The notes below the pieces were generated by a model that made no database searches, was not told the DNA's origin, and saw nothing but the letters and a program-made list of their open reading frames with translations. The position numbers and the translations under genes were made by a program. Positions 18,176 through 28,700 of a stretch of DNA of 64,000 bases are shown one piece after another (the stretch's first letter is position 1; each line of letters opens with the position of its first letter). The stretch is from Ruegeria sp. ANG-S4 (GTDB lineage Bacteria > Pseudomonadota > Alphaproteobacteria > Rhodobacterales > Rhodobacteraceae): the NCBI RefSeq assembly GCF_000814005.1, contig NZ_JWLK01000001.1, positions 1,364,001 through 1,428,000 on the forward strand, given 5' to 3'.

Positions 18176-19687
18176 TCACCGACCAAAGCGAATGATCTGG
18201 TTGGGCGCGACGTCTTTCCATTCGCCGGTTTCGCCTCCGGGCCAGACAATGCGCACTTGTACGCTGTCAGCCTCGCCAATGCCGAAATGCTGCATGCCAG
18301 CGATCCCGCTGGCATGGCCTCCACCTACGGTGATCTCTCTGGTTTGGGTGCCGAACTTGGTTTTGACCTCCAAAAAGCCTCCAACGGCCATTCGATTGGG
18401 ACGGTCCTGATGGACGTCTACCAAAAGCCAGTTATCCGATTGCGAGCGGTTTTGGTAAACCTCGAAATCTGCACCTCGATTGACGACCACAAGATCCAAC
18501 CGCCCATCATTATTCAGGTCGGCCAGTGCGGCCCCGCGCGACTTGGACATTGATGCGACACCGGCCTCCGACGAAGCTTCGACGAACTCGCCGTTTTCTT
18601 TTTGAATCATGAGGTTATTGGGGTCGCTCATTGCCGCATCGGGCATTTGTTCGACATTTCCCTTTGCAACAAAAATGTCGTCCAAGCCGTCATTGTTCAC
18701 ATCACCGAACTGCGCATGCCACCCGGTCGACGGCCGCCCATCATCACCCGCATGCGGGCGGTGTGCGGTTGTGCCCTTGTCATAGGTGGCATCCCGCCAC
18801 GTCGGGCCTTCTGCCTCGGGGTCAAACACCTGAAACTTCTGGTCGCCCATCGACGTCAGATACACCTCGGGATGCCCGTCACCGGTCAGATCACGCGAAG
18901 CGATGCCCATTCCCCAGATCGAATAGGGCAGCCAGCCGTCATCGGATGAATAAAGACGCGGCGTGTCCCCCATCGACCAAAGCTGCTCTTCTCCTCCGCG
19001 CACGTAGTAGTGGCGGTCATTGCTGACGCGCAAATCCGCGCGACCGGTCCGTGACCAATCCGAAAACAGAATGGATAGAGAGCAATAGCCGGGTTCAAGA
19101 TGTTGCGGCACTGTGTACCTGCCACCATCGGGTCGATACAGAACCGTTGGCCCGCAGGCCTCAAAGGGGCCATCTGGGTCGGAACGGTCCACATAAGTCC
19201 CGAACGCAAGGGTCGGCAAGGTCTGGCCATCCTCCCAAGTTGCAGAAAAACCGGTGGTCCAATGATCCTCCGACTGAAATCCAAGGGATTCGAATGGGGC
19301 AAAGGTGCAGTCGGGCCTTCCCTGCAACAACAAGTCCTGCCCGACCCGCAGGACAACAAGGTCCATCCTACCGTCGCTGTCGACATCCAGGGGGTAGGCA
19401 CCTGTCACGCCGGTCTGAGCGAGCTGCGCAGGGGTGTCCTCGCGAAACGAAAGGCTTTCGGTTGAGGTGTTCTGGAACAGCGTGGAAGGGTTCGACCCGC
19501 CAGCCACGAAAAGCTCTGGCAGGGTGTCGCCATCACAGTCGAAGACGGCAACGCCACCGCCCACAAAGTGCTCCCACCCGCCGTCATAGGCGTGGGGTGC
19601 AACCTCAATCCGTTCGAAAACCGGGGGCGCGGCATTTGCCGACGCCGCGGTCGCGCACAGAAGTGAAAAAATTAGTTCACGCCGCAT
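18176..19687 (-). CDS. FG-GAP repeat / ASPIC-UnbV (CRTAC1-like) exported protein
   Basis: This 503-residue secreted protein has an N-terminal signal peptide (MRRELIFSLLCATAASANA). At least five calcium-binding FG-GAP/VCBS-type loops are visible (DCDGDTLPELFV, DVDSDGRMDLVV, DLTGDGHPEVYL, DVNNDGLDDIFV, DLNNDGRLDLVV), predicting a beta-propeller. A C-terminal ASPIC/UnbV domain follows (GGGHASGIAGMQHFGIG, VRIVWPGG). The ATG at 19687 is used because the signal peptide begins there; it overlaps the end of the ROK gene by 11 bp, so both are co-transcribed. Function is unknown. CRTAC1-like proteins often sit next to di-haem peroxidases, as here. Confidence 0.85.
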   Translation of the reverse strand: MRRELIFSLLCATAASANAAPPVFERIEVAPHAYDGGWEHFVGGGVAVFDCDGDTLPELFVAGGSNPSTLFQNTSTESLSFREDTPAQLAQTGVTGAYPLDVDSDGRMDLVVLRVGQDLLLQGRPDCTFAPFESLGFQSEDHWTTGFSATWEDGQTLPTLAFGTYVDRSDPDGPFEACGPTVLYRPDGGRYTVPQHLEPGYCSLSILFSDWSRTGRADLRVSNDRHYYVRGGEEQLWSMGDTPRLYSSDDGWLPYSIWGMGIASRDLTGDGHPEVYLTSMGDQKFQVFDPEAEGPTWRDATYDKGTTAHRPHAGDDGRPSTGWHAQFGDVNNDGLDDIFVAKGNVEQMPDAAMSDPNNLMIQKENGEFVEASSEAGVASMSKSRGAALADLNNDGRLDLVVVNRGADFEVYQNRSQSDNWLLVDVHQDRPNRMAVGGFLEVKTKFGTQTREITVGGGHASGIAGMQHFGIGEADSVQVRIVWPGGETGEWKDVAPNQIIRFGR

Positions 19688-20894
19688 TGGCAGCAAACTC
19701 CTTAACTTTGAGGATCGAGACCTGCTCGATTCCATAGGCCGCAGCACCTTTGGCCCAAATCTGGTCGCCCCAACGGTGGACCTTGATCTCGGGCAGCGGC
19801 GCATCAACGTTAACGACCCCGCTGCGAATGCGGTTCATGACCTCGTCGGAACACAGGTGGTCAATACTGGAATGCGCCGCTGAAATAATAATACATTCGG
19901 GATCGAACAGGTTAATCAGATTGGATATTCCCAGCCCGAACATCTGGCCTGCACGGGCAAGCACTGAAACCGCTCTTTGATCGCCAGAGCGGGCGCGTTC
20001 CTGAATATTGGAAACGGTTTCCATGTCTTTTGTCTGGTCCGCAACGGTCATTTCGCGGATCAGCGCATAGTCCCCGACATAGGCTTCCAGGCACCCACGC
20101 TGACCGCATTGGCATAAAGCGCCATCAAGTTGAACCTTGGCGTGTCCAAACTCTGCCCCGCACCCTCGTTCGCCGCGATAAAGCTCACCATCCAGCACGA
20201 TACCCAGTCCGACTCCGTGTTCAATCGTGACGACGAGGAAGTTCTTCAGGCCCTTGCCCAAGCCAAAGAGTTGTTCGGCCTTGGCAACAAGATTGGCGTC
20301 GTTTTCAACGAAGGCCGGGCAGGGTAATTCGGTCGACAACAGGTCGTTGAAGTCGATGTTGCGTTCTGTGATGGACGAAGACCAGTGGACAAAGTTCCGT
20401 TCCGCGTCAACCAGACCGGCAATTCCGATTGAAACGCCCGCCAGTTTGTCGGGGCTGCTGTTGATCTTTTTGCAAGTGTCTTCCAGAACCGCTCGGATGA
20501 CTTTCACGAACTCATCCGGCGACATTCTTGCATTATCCAACGTATGTCTGTGCGAGGCGACCTCGCTGCCTTCGAAGTCGACAACAATGACCGAGATGTG
20601 CTGGCGCGCGACTTTCAAACCCGCAATCAGATGTGAAGTACCGTCCAACTGAAGCAGGACCCTGGGTCTACCTCGCTTTGTTGATTTTGGGTTCGTGTCC
20701 CCCTCGATTTCTTTGATCAAACCCGCCGAAATCAGGTTGGCGGTCGCCGCTGTGACGGTTGCCGGGCTGGTTTGCAACGCTGCTGCAATATCGATTCGCG
20801 AGATCGGTCCACGCACACGGATATGTTCGAGAACCCGCAGGCGGGTCACGTTTCGTTTGTCCAAAGTGTCTGGAGACGCATTGCTTTTCAGCAT
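19677..20894 (-). CDS. xylR: ROK-family transcriptional regulator (XylR-type)
   Basis: This 405-residue regulator has an N-terminal winged helix-turn-helix (GPISRIDIAAALQTSPATVTAATANLISAGLI, about residues 29-60). The ROK sugar-kinase-like domain carries the zinc motif CQCGQRGCLEAY and the EHGVGLGIVLDG segment. ROK regulators of this layout repress xylose genes and are released by xylose. It is divergent from xylF, with a 150-bp shared control region containing an imperfect inverted repeat at 20954-20989. Gene name rests on position and family. Confidence 0.85.
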   Translation of the reverse strand: MLKSNASPDTLDKRNVTRLRVLEHIRVRGPISRIDIAAALQTSPATVTAATANLISAGLIKEIEGDTNPKSTKRGRPRVLLQLDGTSHLIAGLKVARQHISVIVVDFEGSEVASHRHTLDNARMSPDEFVKVIRAVLEDTCKKINSSPDKLAGVSIGIAGLVDAERNFVHWSSSITERNIDFNDLLSTELPCPAFVENDANLVAKAEQLFGLGKGLKNFLVVTIEHGVGLGIVLDGELYRGERGCGAEFGHAKVQLDGALCQCGQRGCLEAYVGDYALIREMTVADQTKDMETVSNIQERARSGDQRAVSVLARAGQMFGLGISNLINLFDPECIIISAAHSSIDHLCSDEVMNRIRSGVVNVDAPLPEIKVHRWGDQIWAKGAAAYGIEQVSILKVKEFAANAA

Positions 20895-20953
20895 CTTATC
20901 CTCGCGAATCTCATCACAGACTTAACGTAAGCGGGTTTTATTGTTTCTGACAG

Positions 20954-20989
20954 ACTAAATATTTTACCGACTGAAATAAATATGCTAGT
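20954..20989. promoter_or_regulatory. Candidate XylR operator in the xylR-xylF divergent region
   Basis: The arms ACTAAATATTTT and AAATAAATATGCTAGT form an imperfect inverted repeat in an AT-rich patch midway between the divergent regulator and xylF. Placement suits control of both promoters. The assignment to the ROK regulator is inference. Confidence 0.4.
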
Positions 20990-21044
20990 TAAAAATCTGA
21001 GAGCAGCGAATCGAATACGTTTGCTCACCAAATGGGAGGAAATC

Positions 21045-22064
21045 ATGAAGAGAATTCTCAGCCTTTCGGCTGCAGCAGTGATGTTGGGTTCGGTCGCGTT
21101 TGCCGACCCCGTTGTCGGCGTCAGCTGGTCCAATTTCCAGGAAGAGCGCTGGAAGACGGACGAAGCAGCGATCAAATCCGCGCTGGAAGCAGGCGGTGCG
21201 GAATATATTTCGGCTGACGCGCAGTCGTCATCGGCCAAACAGCTTTCCGACATTGAAAGCCTGATTGCCCAGGGTGTGGACGCTCTTATTGTCCTCGCAC
21301 AAGACGCTCAGGCCATTGGCCCGGCAGTACAGGCGGCTGCGGACGAAGGCATTCCGGTCATCGCGTACGACCGTCTGATTGAAGATGATCGCGCGTTCTA
21401 TCTGACCTTTGACAACGTCGAAGTTGGCCGGATGCAGGCAAGGGCGGTTTTCGACGCGATGCCCAAGGGCAACTACGTGATGATCAAGGGTTCCCCTACC
21501 GATCCGAACGCTGATTTCCTGCGGGGCGGCCAACAAGAAATCATCGCCGCAGCTGTGGACAGTGGCGACATCGTCATTGTGGGTGAGGCTTATACCGACG
21601 GTTGGCTTCCGGCCAATGCGCAGCGCAATATGGAACAAATCCTGACCGCCAATGAAAACAACGTGGATGCCGTGGTTGCGTCTAACGATGGTACTGCGGG
21701 TGGTGTTGTTGCGGCCCTGACAGCCCAAGGCATGGAAGGTATTCCGGTTTCGGGGCAGGACGGTGACCACGCCGCATTGAACCGTGTCGCGCTGGGGACG
21801 CAAACCGTTTCCGTTTGGAAAGACGCGCGCGAATTGGGCAAGGCGGCGGGTGAAATCGCTGTGGCTCTGAGCAGCGGAACCAGCCCTGCTGATGTGGATG
21901 GTGCCGTCAGCTGGACGTCGCCCGGCGGGACGACCATGAACTCGGTCTTCCTGGCTCCGGTTCCGATCACCAAGGACAACCTGTCCGTTGTTGTCGATGC
22001 CGGATGGATCCCGTTGGAAGATCTCTGCCAGGGCGTTGAAAGCGGCCCCGCTCCTTGTAACTAA
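21045..22064 (+). CDS. xylF: D-xylose ABC transporter substrate-binding protein
   Basis: This 339-residue periplasmic binding protein is of the ribose/xylose type. A signal peptide ends near residue 19 (VAFA/DPVVG). Typical segments are [45 protein letters not shown] and VAAL...[16 protein letters not shown] sits before the ATG at 21045; the upstream in-frame ATG lacks a ribosome site. The gene starts the xylFHGA operon, divergent from the ROK regulator, and is followed by a strong hairpin. Confidence 0.92.
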   Translation: MKRILSLSAAAVMLGSVAFADPVVGVSWSNFQEERWKTDEAAIKSALEAGGAEYISADAQSSSAKQLSDIESLIAQGVDALIVLAQDAQAIGPAVQAAADEGIPVIAYDRLIEDDRAFYLTFDNVEVGRMQARAVFDAMPKGNYVMIKGSPTDPNADFLRGGQQEIIAAAVDSGDIVIVGEAYTDGWLPANAQRNMEQILTANENNVDAVVASNDGTAGGVVAALTAQGMEGIPVSGQDGDHAALNRVALGTQTVSVWKDARELGKAAGEIAVALSSGTSPADVDGAVSWTSPGGTTMNSVFLAPVPITKDNLSVVVDAGWIPLEDLCQGVESGPAPCN

Positions 22065-22071
22065 ACATCAC

Positions 22072-22102
22072 GGTCCTCGGCCCCAATCCTTGGCCGGGGA
22101 CC
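22072..22102 (+). terminator. Intercistronic hairpin after xylF
   Basis: Arms GGTCCTCGGCC and GGCCGGGGACC pair over 11 bp with one G-U wobble and a 9-nt loop, between xylF and xylH. No U-tract follows, suggesting a stabilising or attenuating hairpin. Confidence 0.6.
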
Positions 22103-22125
22103 CTTGCTGAATTGAAAGATCGGAA

Positions 22126-23424
22126 ATGACCGAAACTTCGTCTCAGCCGGTTCCACAAAAAGCAAAGCCAGGCCTGTTCCAACAGTTGGAACTGGATATG
22201 CGGCTTTTGGGAATGATCGGCGCATTTGTCATCCTTTGCATCGGGTTCAACATCGTCACGGATGGGCGATTCCTGACGCCGCGAAACCTGTTCAATCTGT
22301 CGATTCAGACTGTTTCAGTGGCGATCATGGCCTGTGGCATGGTCTTCATAATCGTAACACGTCACATTGATCTGTCCGTGGGCGCGTTGCTGGCAACGAC
22401 CTCTGCCGTCATGGCAATGACGCAGACCGAGTTGCTTCCGAACATTCTGGGCATGGGCCTGAACAATCCTGCGACCTGGGCCATAACTATCCTTATCGGG
22501 TTGCTGGCTGGCACGTTGATAGGGGCCTTCCACGGGTGGATGGTCGGCTATCTGACAATTCCTGCCTTTATCGTAACGCTCGGTGGGTTCTTGGTCTGGC
22601 GAAACGTCGCCTGGTACATGACCAGTGGGCAAACGATTGGGCCACTGGACAGCACGTTCCTGATGTTTGGTGGAACCAACGGCACGCTTGGCACAACCGC
22701 GAGCTGGATGTTCGGATTGTTTGCCACGGCGGTTGCGATCTGGGCGTTGTGGAGCGGCCGCCGCGCAAAGGCGTCGCACGGCTTTCCGGTAAAGCCTGTG
22801 TGGGCAGAATCCACCTTGGCCGGAATCATCGCGATCGCGATCCTTGGATATGTCTACATCGTAAACAGCTATTCCATTCCGACCCGCAGGTTAGAGCGTA
22901 TGTTCGAAGCCCGTGGTGAGACAATGCCCGAGGGTTTGGTCGTCGGATACGGCATTCCAATCTCGGTTCTTATCCTGATAATCGTCGCGGTCACGCTGAC
23001 TGTGGTTGCCCGAAAAACCCGGTTTGGCCGCTATATCTTTGCCACTGGCGGCAATCCTGACGCGGCAGAACTCTCGGGGATCAATACAAGGCTGCTGACG
23101 GTCAAGATTTTCGCGCTGATGGGTTTTCTTTGCGCGGTTTCGGCGGTGGTCGCCTCGGCGCGTCTGGCCAACCACTCGAACGACATCGGGACCTTGGACG
23201 AACTGCGGGTCATCGCGGCTGCGGTAATCGGCGGTACGGCCTTGTCTGGCGGTATCGGCACCATCTACGGCGCGATCCTCGGAGCTTTGATCATGCAGGC
23301 GCTTCAATCCGGCATGGCGATGGTCGGCGTCGACGCTCCGTTCCAGAATATCGTCGTCGGCAGCGTTCTTGTACTCGCCGTTTATATCGACATCGTTTAC
23401 CGCAAGCGGCTGGGAGCCAAGTGA
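22126..23424 (+). CDS. xylH: D-xylose ABC transporter permease
   Basis: This 432-residue inner-membrane permease of the ribose/xylose class (RbsC/XylH-like) has about ten helices. [19 protein letters not shown] near residues 78-96 is the hallmark GxxDLSVG-type segment, and [19 protein letters not shown] followed by a helix and [19 protein letters not shown] is typical of the C-terminal half. Its last base is shared with the ATG of xylG (TGATG), so the two are translationally coupled. Confidence 0.92.
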   Translation: MTETSSQPVPQKAKPGLFQQLELDMRLLGMIGAFVILCIGFNIVTDGRFLTPRNLFNLSIQTVSVAIMACGMVFIIVTRHIDLSVGALLATTSAVMAMTQTELLPNILGMGLNNPATWAITILIGLLAGTLIGAFHGWMVGYLTIPAFIVTLGGFLVWRNVAWYMTSGQTIGPLDSTFLMFGGTNGTLGTTASWMFGLFATAVAIWALWSGRRAKASHGFPVKPVWAESTLAGIIAIAILGYVYIVNSYSIPTRRLERMFEARGETMPEGLVVGYGIPISVLILIIVAVTLTVVARKTRFGRYIFATGGNPDAAELSGINTRLLTVKIFALMGFLCAVSAVVASARLANHSNDIGTLDELRVIAAAVIGGTALSGGIGTIYGAILGALIMQALQSGMAMVGVDAPFQNIVVGSVLVLAVYIDIVYRKRLGAK

Positions 23425-24221
23425 TGCAGGATCAGGAAACTCAGCAAACATCCTCGGGTCGCGGCTCTGGCGTTCCGCCACTTGTCGAGATGCGCGACAT
23501 TTCGATCTCGTTCGGGGGGATCAAGGCGGTCGATCACGTATCGGTCGACCTATATCCCGGCGAAGTGGTCGGTCTGTTGGGGCATAACGGCGCGGGCAAA
23601 TCGACGCTCATCAAGGTCCTGTCTGGTGCGTATCAGATGGATCACGGCGAAATCCTGATTGATGGCAAATCGGTCGAGATTACCAACCCTCGCGACGCGC
23701 GGGCCAATAACATCGAGACAATCTATCAAACCCTTGCTTTGGCAGACAATTTGGATGCGACATCCAACCTGTTTCTGGGGCGCGAGATGGTCACCCCGAT
23801 GGGGTTGGTGAACGACGCCGCGATGGAGGCCGAGTGCCGCAAGATCATGGCGCAGCTCAATCCAAACTTTCAGAAGTTCAACGACCCCGTTTCGGCGCTG
23901 TCAGGCGGGCAAAGGCAATCTGTGGCCATCGCGCGGGCCGTTTACTTTAATGCCCGCATCCTGATCATGGACGAGCCGACGGCGGCCTTGGGACCACACG
24001 AAACCCAGATGGTCGCTGACCTGATTCATCAATTGAAAGCACAGGGAATCGGTATTTTCCTGATCGATCACGACGTTCACGCCGTGATGGACCTGTGTGA
24101 CCGGGCATCGGTGATGAAGAACGGCAAACTGGTCGGGACAGTCGATATCGCGGACGTTACGGACGACGACCTGTTGTCGATGATCATTCTCGGCAAACAG
24201 CCGGGGCAAAAATCAGAATAG
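23424..24221 (+). CDS. xylG: D-xylose ABC transporter ATP-binding protein, single-domain form
   Basis: This 265-residue ATPase has Walker [10 protein letters not shown] (53-61), signature [10 protein letters not shown], Walker [13 protein letters not shown] and an H-loop region IDHDVHAV. The E. coli XylG is about 510 residues with two fused ATPase domains; this form has only one and must act as a homodimer. The ORF is intact with a proper start (TGATG with xylH) and xylA follows 8 bp later, so it is a natural half-size variant and not a truncation. Confidence 0.9.
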   Translation: MQDQETQQTSSGRGSGVPPLVEMRDISISFGGIKAVDHVSVDLYPGEVVGLLGHNGAGKSTLIKVLSGAYQMDHGEILIDGKSVEITNPRDARANNIETIYQTLALADNLDATSNLFLGREMVTPMGLVNDAAMEAECRKIMAQLNPNFQKFNDPVSALSGGQRQSVAIARAVYFNARILIMDEPTAALGPHETQMVADLIHQLKAQGIGIFLIDHDVHAVMDLCDRASVMKNGKLVGTVDIADVTDDDLLSMIILGKQPGQKSE

Positions 24222-24229
24222 AGGCAGAA

Positions 24230-25537
24230 ATGACAAGCGGTTTCTTTGAGGGCATTGAAAAGGTCCGGTTCGAGGGTGTCGACAGCGACAACCCGTTGGC
24301 GTTCCGACATTACAACCCGGATGAGGTTGTTCTGGGCAAGCGGATGGAGGATCACCTGAGGTTTGCCGTCGCATGGTGGCATACATTTGCCTGGGAAGGC
24401 GGCGATCCGTTTGGCGGCGCGACGTTTGAACGGCCTTGGCATCCTCAGGATGACATGGGTCGCGCAAAACTGAAAGCCGATATCGCATTCGAGATGTTCG
24501 AGCTTTTGGGTCAGCCTTTCTTCTGCTGGCATGATGCGGACATTCGGCCGGAACAGGGCAATTTCGCCGACAATCTGCGCACATTGGAAGAAATCACCGA
24601 CTATATTGGTGAAAAGATGCAAGATGTTGGCACAAAGTTGCTTTGGGGGACGGCCAACATGTTCAGCCATCGCCGCTGGATGGCAGGCGCCAGCACCAAC
24701 CCCGACCCGGACGTTTTCGCCTTTGCTGCGGCGACCGTGAAATCATGCATGGATGCGACCCATAAGCTGAATGGCGAAAACTATGTGCTGTGGGGCGGTC
24801 GTGAGGGGTATGAGACGCTGCTCAACACCGACTTGAAAACCGAACTTGATCACATGGGCCGCTTCCTGAACATGGTGGTCGATTATAAGCACAAGATCGG
24901 CTTCAAGGGCACCATTCTTGTCGAACCAAAGCCGCAGGAACCATCCAAACACCAATATGACTATGACGCGGCAACTTGCATCGGGTTCCTCAGGAAATAC
25001 GGCCTCGAGGACGAAGTTAAGCTGAACCTCGAACAAGGCCATGCGATCCTTGCCGGGCATAGTTTCGAGCATGAACTTGCCGTTGCTACAGCCGAGGGCA
25101 TGTTGGGTTCGATCGATATGAACCGAAATGATTATCAATCGGGCTGGGACACGGACCAATTTCCCAACAACACACCAGAAGTTGCCTTGGCTTACTATTA
25201 CGTGTTGAAAGCGGGCGGTTTCACCACAGGCGGCACAAACTTTGACTCGAAGTTGCGTCGGCAATCCATTGATCCGGATGATCTAATTGCGGGTCATATC
25301 GGAGGTATGGATGTCTGTGCCCGTGGTTTGAAAGCCGCAGCTGCAATGATCGAAGATGGCGGTTTGGAAACCGAACTGACCAACAGATACTCTGGTTGGG
25401 AAACGCCCGCGGCCCAAGCCATGTTGGAAAGCAACCTGGATGACATCACTGCGCGCGTTCTCGCAGATGCGGTAAACCCCGATCCACGATCAGGGCGTCA
25501 GGAAAAGCTGGAAAACTACGTCAACCGGTTCGTCTGA
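24230..25537 (+). CDS. xylA: Xylose isomerase
   Basis: This 435-residue enzyme converts D-xylose to D-xylulose in the cytoplasm. Length and sequence match class II xylose isomerases: [31 protein letters not shown] with the catalytic histidine, the metal-binding [18 protein letters not shown] and the C-terminal [13 protein letters not shown] precedes the ATG. It closes the xylFHGA operon. The usual partner xylulokinase (xylB) does not follow and is absent from the window. Confidence 0.96.
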   Translation: MTSGFFEGIEKVRFEGVDSDNPLAFRHYNPDEVVLGKRMEDHLRFAVAWWHTFAWEGGDPFGGATFERPWHPQDDMGRAKLKADIAFEMFELLGQPFFCWHDADIRPEQGNFADNLRTLEEITDYIGEKMQDVGTKLLWGTANMFSHRRWMAGASTNPDPDVFAFAAATVKSCMDATHKLNGENYVLWGGREGYETLLNTDLKTELDHMGRFLNMVVDYKHKIGFKGTILVEPKPQEPSKHQYDYDAATCIGFLRKYGLEDEVKLNLEQGHAILAGHSFEHELAVATAEGMLGSIDMNRNDYQSGWDTDQFPNNTPEVALAYYYVLKAGGFTTGGTNFDSKLRRQSIDPDDLIAGHIGGMDVCARGLKAAAAMIEDGGLETELTNRYSGWETPAAQAMLESNLDDITARVLADAVNPDPRSGRQEKLENYVNRFV

Positions 25538-25570
25538 CCCGCCTAACGGTCTGAGTCACTTGCTCACAAA

Positions 25571-25606
25571 GGGCGAAGCTTGCATTCGCAAATGCCAAGC
25601 TCGCCC
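25571..25606. terminator. Long hairpin after xylA
   Basis: Sixteen-base arms starting GGGCGA at 25571 and ending CGCCC at 25606 pair over about 15 bp, with one bulged base on each side and a 4-nt loop. It starts 34 bp after the xylA stop. It lies between convergent genes, so it could serve both. The rest of 25538-25798 shows no gene. Confidence 0.55.
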
Positions 25607-25798
25607 GTCTACTGTGATGCATTTGGCATGGGCCGGACTTTGCGCCGACAGACCAGACGATGACAGGGTTTCGACTAATGCAACGCGCCGCCGCGAGCCT
25701 TCCCGTAATCCGGGCACCCGGTTCATGGCGCGTTGAACGCCTCGCATCGTCTCATGCGCAAAATACCTTTCAGCGTCGATCAGATACCGGCTGGGCGT

Positions 25799-28700
25799 CT
25801 AACCCGCAGCTTTCGCGGCGTTTTGTTGAACGAGCCTGGCAAGAATCGTACGGGCATCTGGTGGGATTGCCGTAAAGCGCACTGCAAAGCCGCCGTTTTC
25901 TCCTGTCTTGTCCAAAACCTTGGCATACAAGCTCATCCCCGGATCCGTGCCATCAGGCCAGTCAATCTGCAATTGCAGATCAGTAAAAGGTTGCGGAGAG
26001 ATGTCGGATCGGATGCGCGCTTCGGTCGTTGACAGGCGCATGATCCTACCCTCAACCGGGTCGCCCACGATCTGTTTTTCAACGACCGAGCGGAATTTGA
26101 GTGTTATGGGTGGGTCAAGATCGGCCATTTCAACCGGCTGACTTGACAGGCTTATCGCATGTGCGCCGCCCAGCCCGATCAGTTCAAACAGTTTCAACGG
26201 TTTGCCAGCGCCTTTGGGCTCGACCGTGCGGAATTCGCGCAGGTCCAACGGGGCTTTCACCGCGTTTCGGGTTTCTTCGGCAATCAAAACTTGTCCGCCG
26301 ACGGTAAATCCTTCGATCCGAGCCGCCAGGTTGGTGGTGCTGCCCACCACGCTGTATTTGGCGCGTTTGTCCGAGCCGACGTTGCCGACAACGACCTCGC
26401 CTGTGTTCACACCAATACCCATCTCGATCTCGGGCAAGCCATTGCGCGTGTTCCAGTCGTTCACCCGCGCCATCCTTTGCTGCATCTCCAGCGCACATGC
26501 CAAGGCGCGTTCGGCGTCATCGGGTCTTTGCAACGGGGCGCCGAACACGACCAGAATCGCATCCCCCACAAAGGCATCAATCGTGCCGTTGTACTTCTGA
26601 ATGACCGTCGTCATTTCGCTGAGATAGTTGTTCAGCATGGTCACGATGTTTTCGGGCGGCAATGTGTCCGAAAGCGTTGAAAAGCCGCGCAGGTCCGACA
26701 TCATCACGGTCACAGTGGTTTTTCTGCCGCTGAAATCCAGCCCGTCCGCAGACTTCAACAACTGGTCAACCACCTCGCCCGCCAGATAGCGGCCAAAGGT
26801 CTGTTCGATGAAGCTGGCGTGCATCTCGAGTTGTTCGGTACGCTCGCGTACTTTGTCTTCCAGATTTTCAACCAGTTCCGCATTGCGGATAGACACCGCG
26901 ATCTGTCCAGACAGCAGCGACAGAAGGCGCGCGCGTTCTGGTTTAAAGGCCGAACTGACAAGATTGTTTTCAAGGTAGACAAGTCCGATCAACTCACCTT
27001 GATGCAGGATCGGCTGACACAGGACCGAGCGGGTCCCGCTGTCCTGAACATAGCGATCGACCATGAATCTTTCGTCGATCTGTGCGTCGTCGACGACGAC
27101 AACCTCGTGTGTGCGCGCGGTATAATTTATGACGCTCGCGGGAAGGATCCTTGTTCCGACCTCGGAATCCAGCGGCACCGGCAGCTCTGCGACCGAGCCG
27201 TCCGAAATCACGCTGGCTTCGGTTTCGATCATGATGTCATCACCGCGCGTCAACAACAGCACACCGCGTTGCGCCCCCGCGTTTTCGATGAGAATACCCA
27301 GCAAGCGATCAAGCAGGCGCCCAAGTGCGACCTCGGCCGAAATGGTTTGTGCCGCCTTGAGCAAAGTGTTGAGGTCAAGATCGCCTTTCAGGAACTGATT
27401 GGTCGTCGTGTCGACTGTTCCTTGTGTGCTCTCGGCCATCGTCTGAATGGTCGCGCGACTGTCGCGATGCTCGGTCAGAAGCTGCGGGAATTCCAGTTCC
27501 AGTTCTTCAACTTTTCGCTGTGCCCCCCATAGCTGGTAGGCATAGCGGGCATCGCGCAGATACATCATTCCGATCCGCGCATTGGGCCGACGTTTCATCA
27601 CGTATCGCGCGGCCAGTTCACAGGCAATCGCCTCATCCTGTACGAATTGACCTTTCTGAGCAGAAAGGATCGCCGCATCAAACAGATCAAGAACGTCGGT
27701 GTCCTTGCCATCCAGACGTGCGATCTCGGCCGCAACAATCAATTGCTTGGCGCGGAAGTTATCCGGCCCGGACTCGGCCCACTGGCTCAACCGCTCGTGG
27801 TTGGCCTCCAGCTGCGCCCGCATCTCGGGATCGGTATCGCCGCCGGCGTCAAGCGCGGCGATCGAAAGCGATTGGTACAACAGATGATCTGCGAGGTTCG
27901 GGTGGTTGATGATGAAGCTCAGCAAAGGCTCGACCATACGGGTCTCGGCCAAGGCCTCGTGCGGGCGGCCAAACACATACAATGCCTGCGCCTTGAGGAT
28001 GCGATAGAAACAGATGGCCATAGACATCTTGTTTTCTTCGCAGGCTTCCAGGAAAGCAGTTTCTTCTAGGTTCTCGGTAGAGAAATCCGTGCTGGAATGT
28101 GACCGCCCCGCCAGCGTGGACAGCACCAGTTGATGGGCGTGGATGCCCGCAATGGCCCCGTGGTTTTGTGCCCGCAGCAATGCATCAAGCTGGTCGGGCA
28201 TCGCGTCCAGGACCTCGTCAATCTGCTTGCCCGCAAAGGTGTCGATGGCCACGCGGTACATGACCAAGTACCCGGCCCATAGAATGTCGCCCGAGTTCAT
28301 GCCCTCGCGGTAACCGCGCTCGATGACCGGAATAGCGTTGCGAACGTGGTGAACCCACGGGATAAGCTCGACGCCTGTAACAAGGCAGACGGTGGCCGAC
28401 GGGGCTTTGGCACCGAACTTGTCACACAGCCTCAGTGCAAGCTCGCCAAAGGCCAGGCCCTCGCGGAATTTGCCCATAAACGCGCCAAGGATCAGGCCGA
28501 AATTTGCAAAGAACAACGCAGATTCAGGTGCGTTGCCGTGTTTCAGCGACAACTGGACCGAGGTTCCGACGATCTGCGGGAACAATTGCTGATTATACAG
28601 GAAGGCCGCGATGATCAGGTGACGCAGGCTGCGCTGTGCCAGCGCAATTTCCGGGCTGTCCACGTCCGGATTGTCAAACAAAGCCGCCGGGTTTGTGTCG

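Noticed and set aside
23424..24221. XylG as a truncated pseudogene
   Set aside because: All ATPase motifs are present, the start is coupled to xylH and the stop leads directly to xylA, so a single-domain form is the better explanation.
25538..25798. Possible remnant gene (63-codon minus-strand frame) after xylA
   Set aside because: Overlaps the long hairpin, has no ribosome site or family features.
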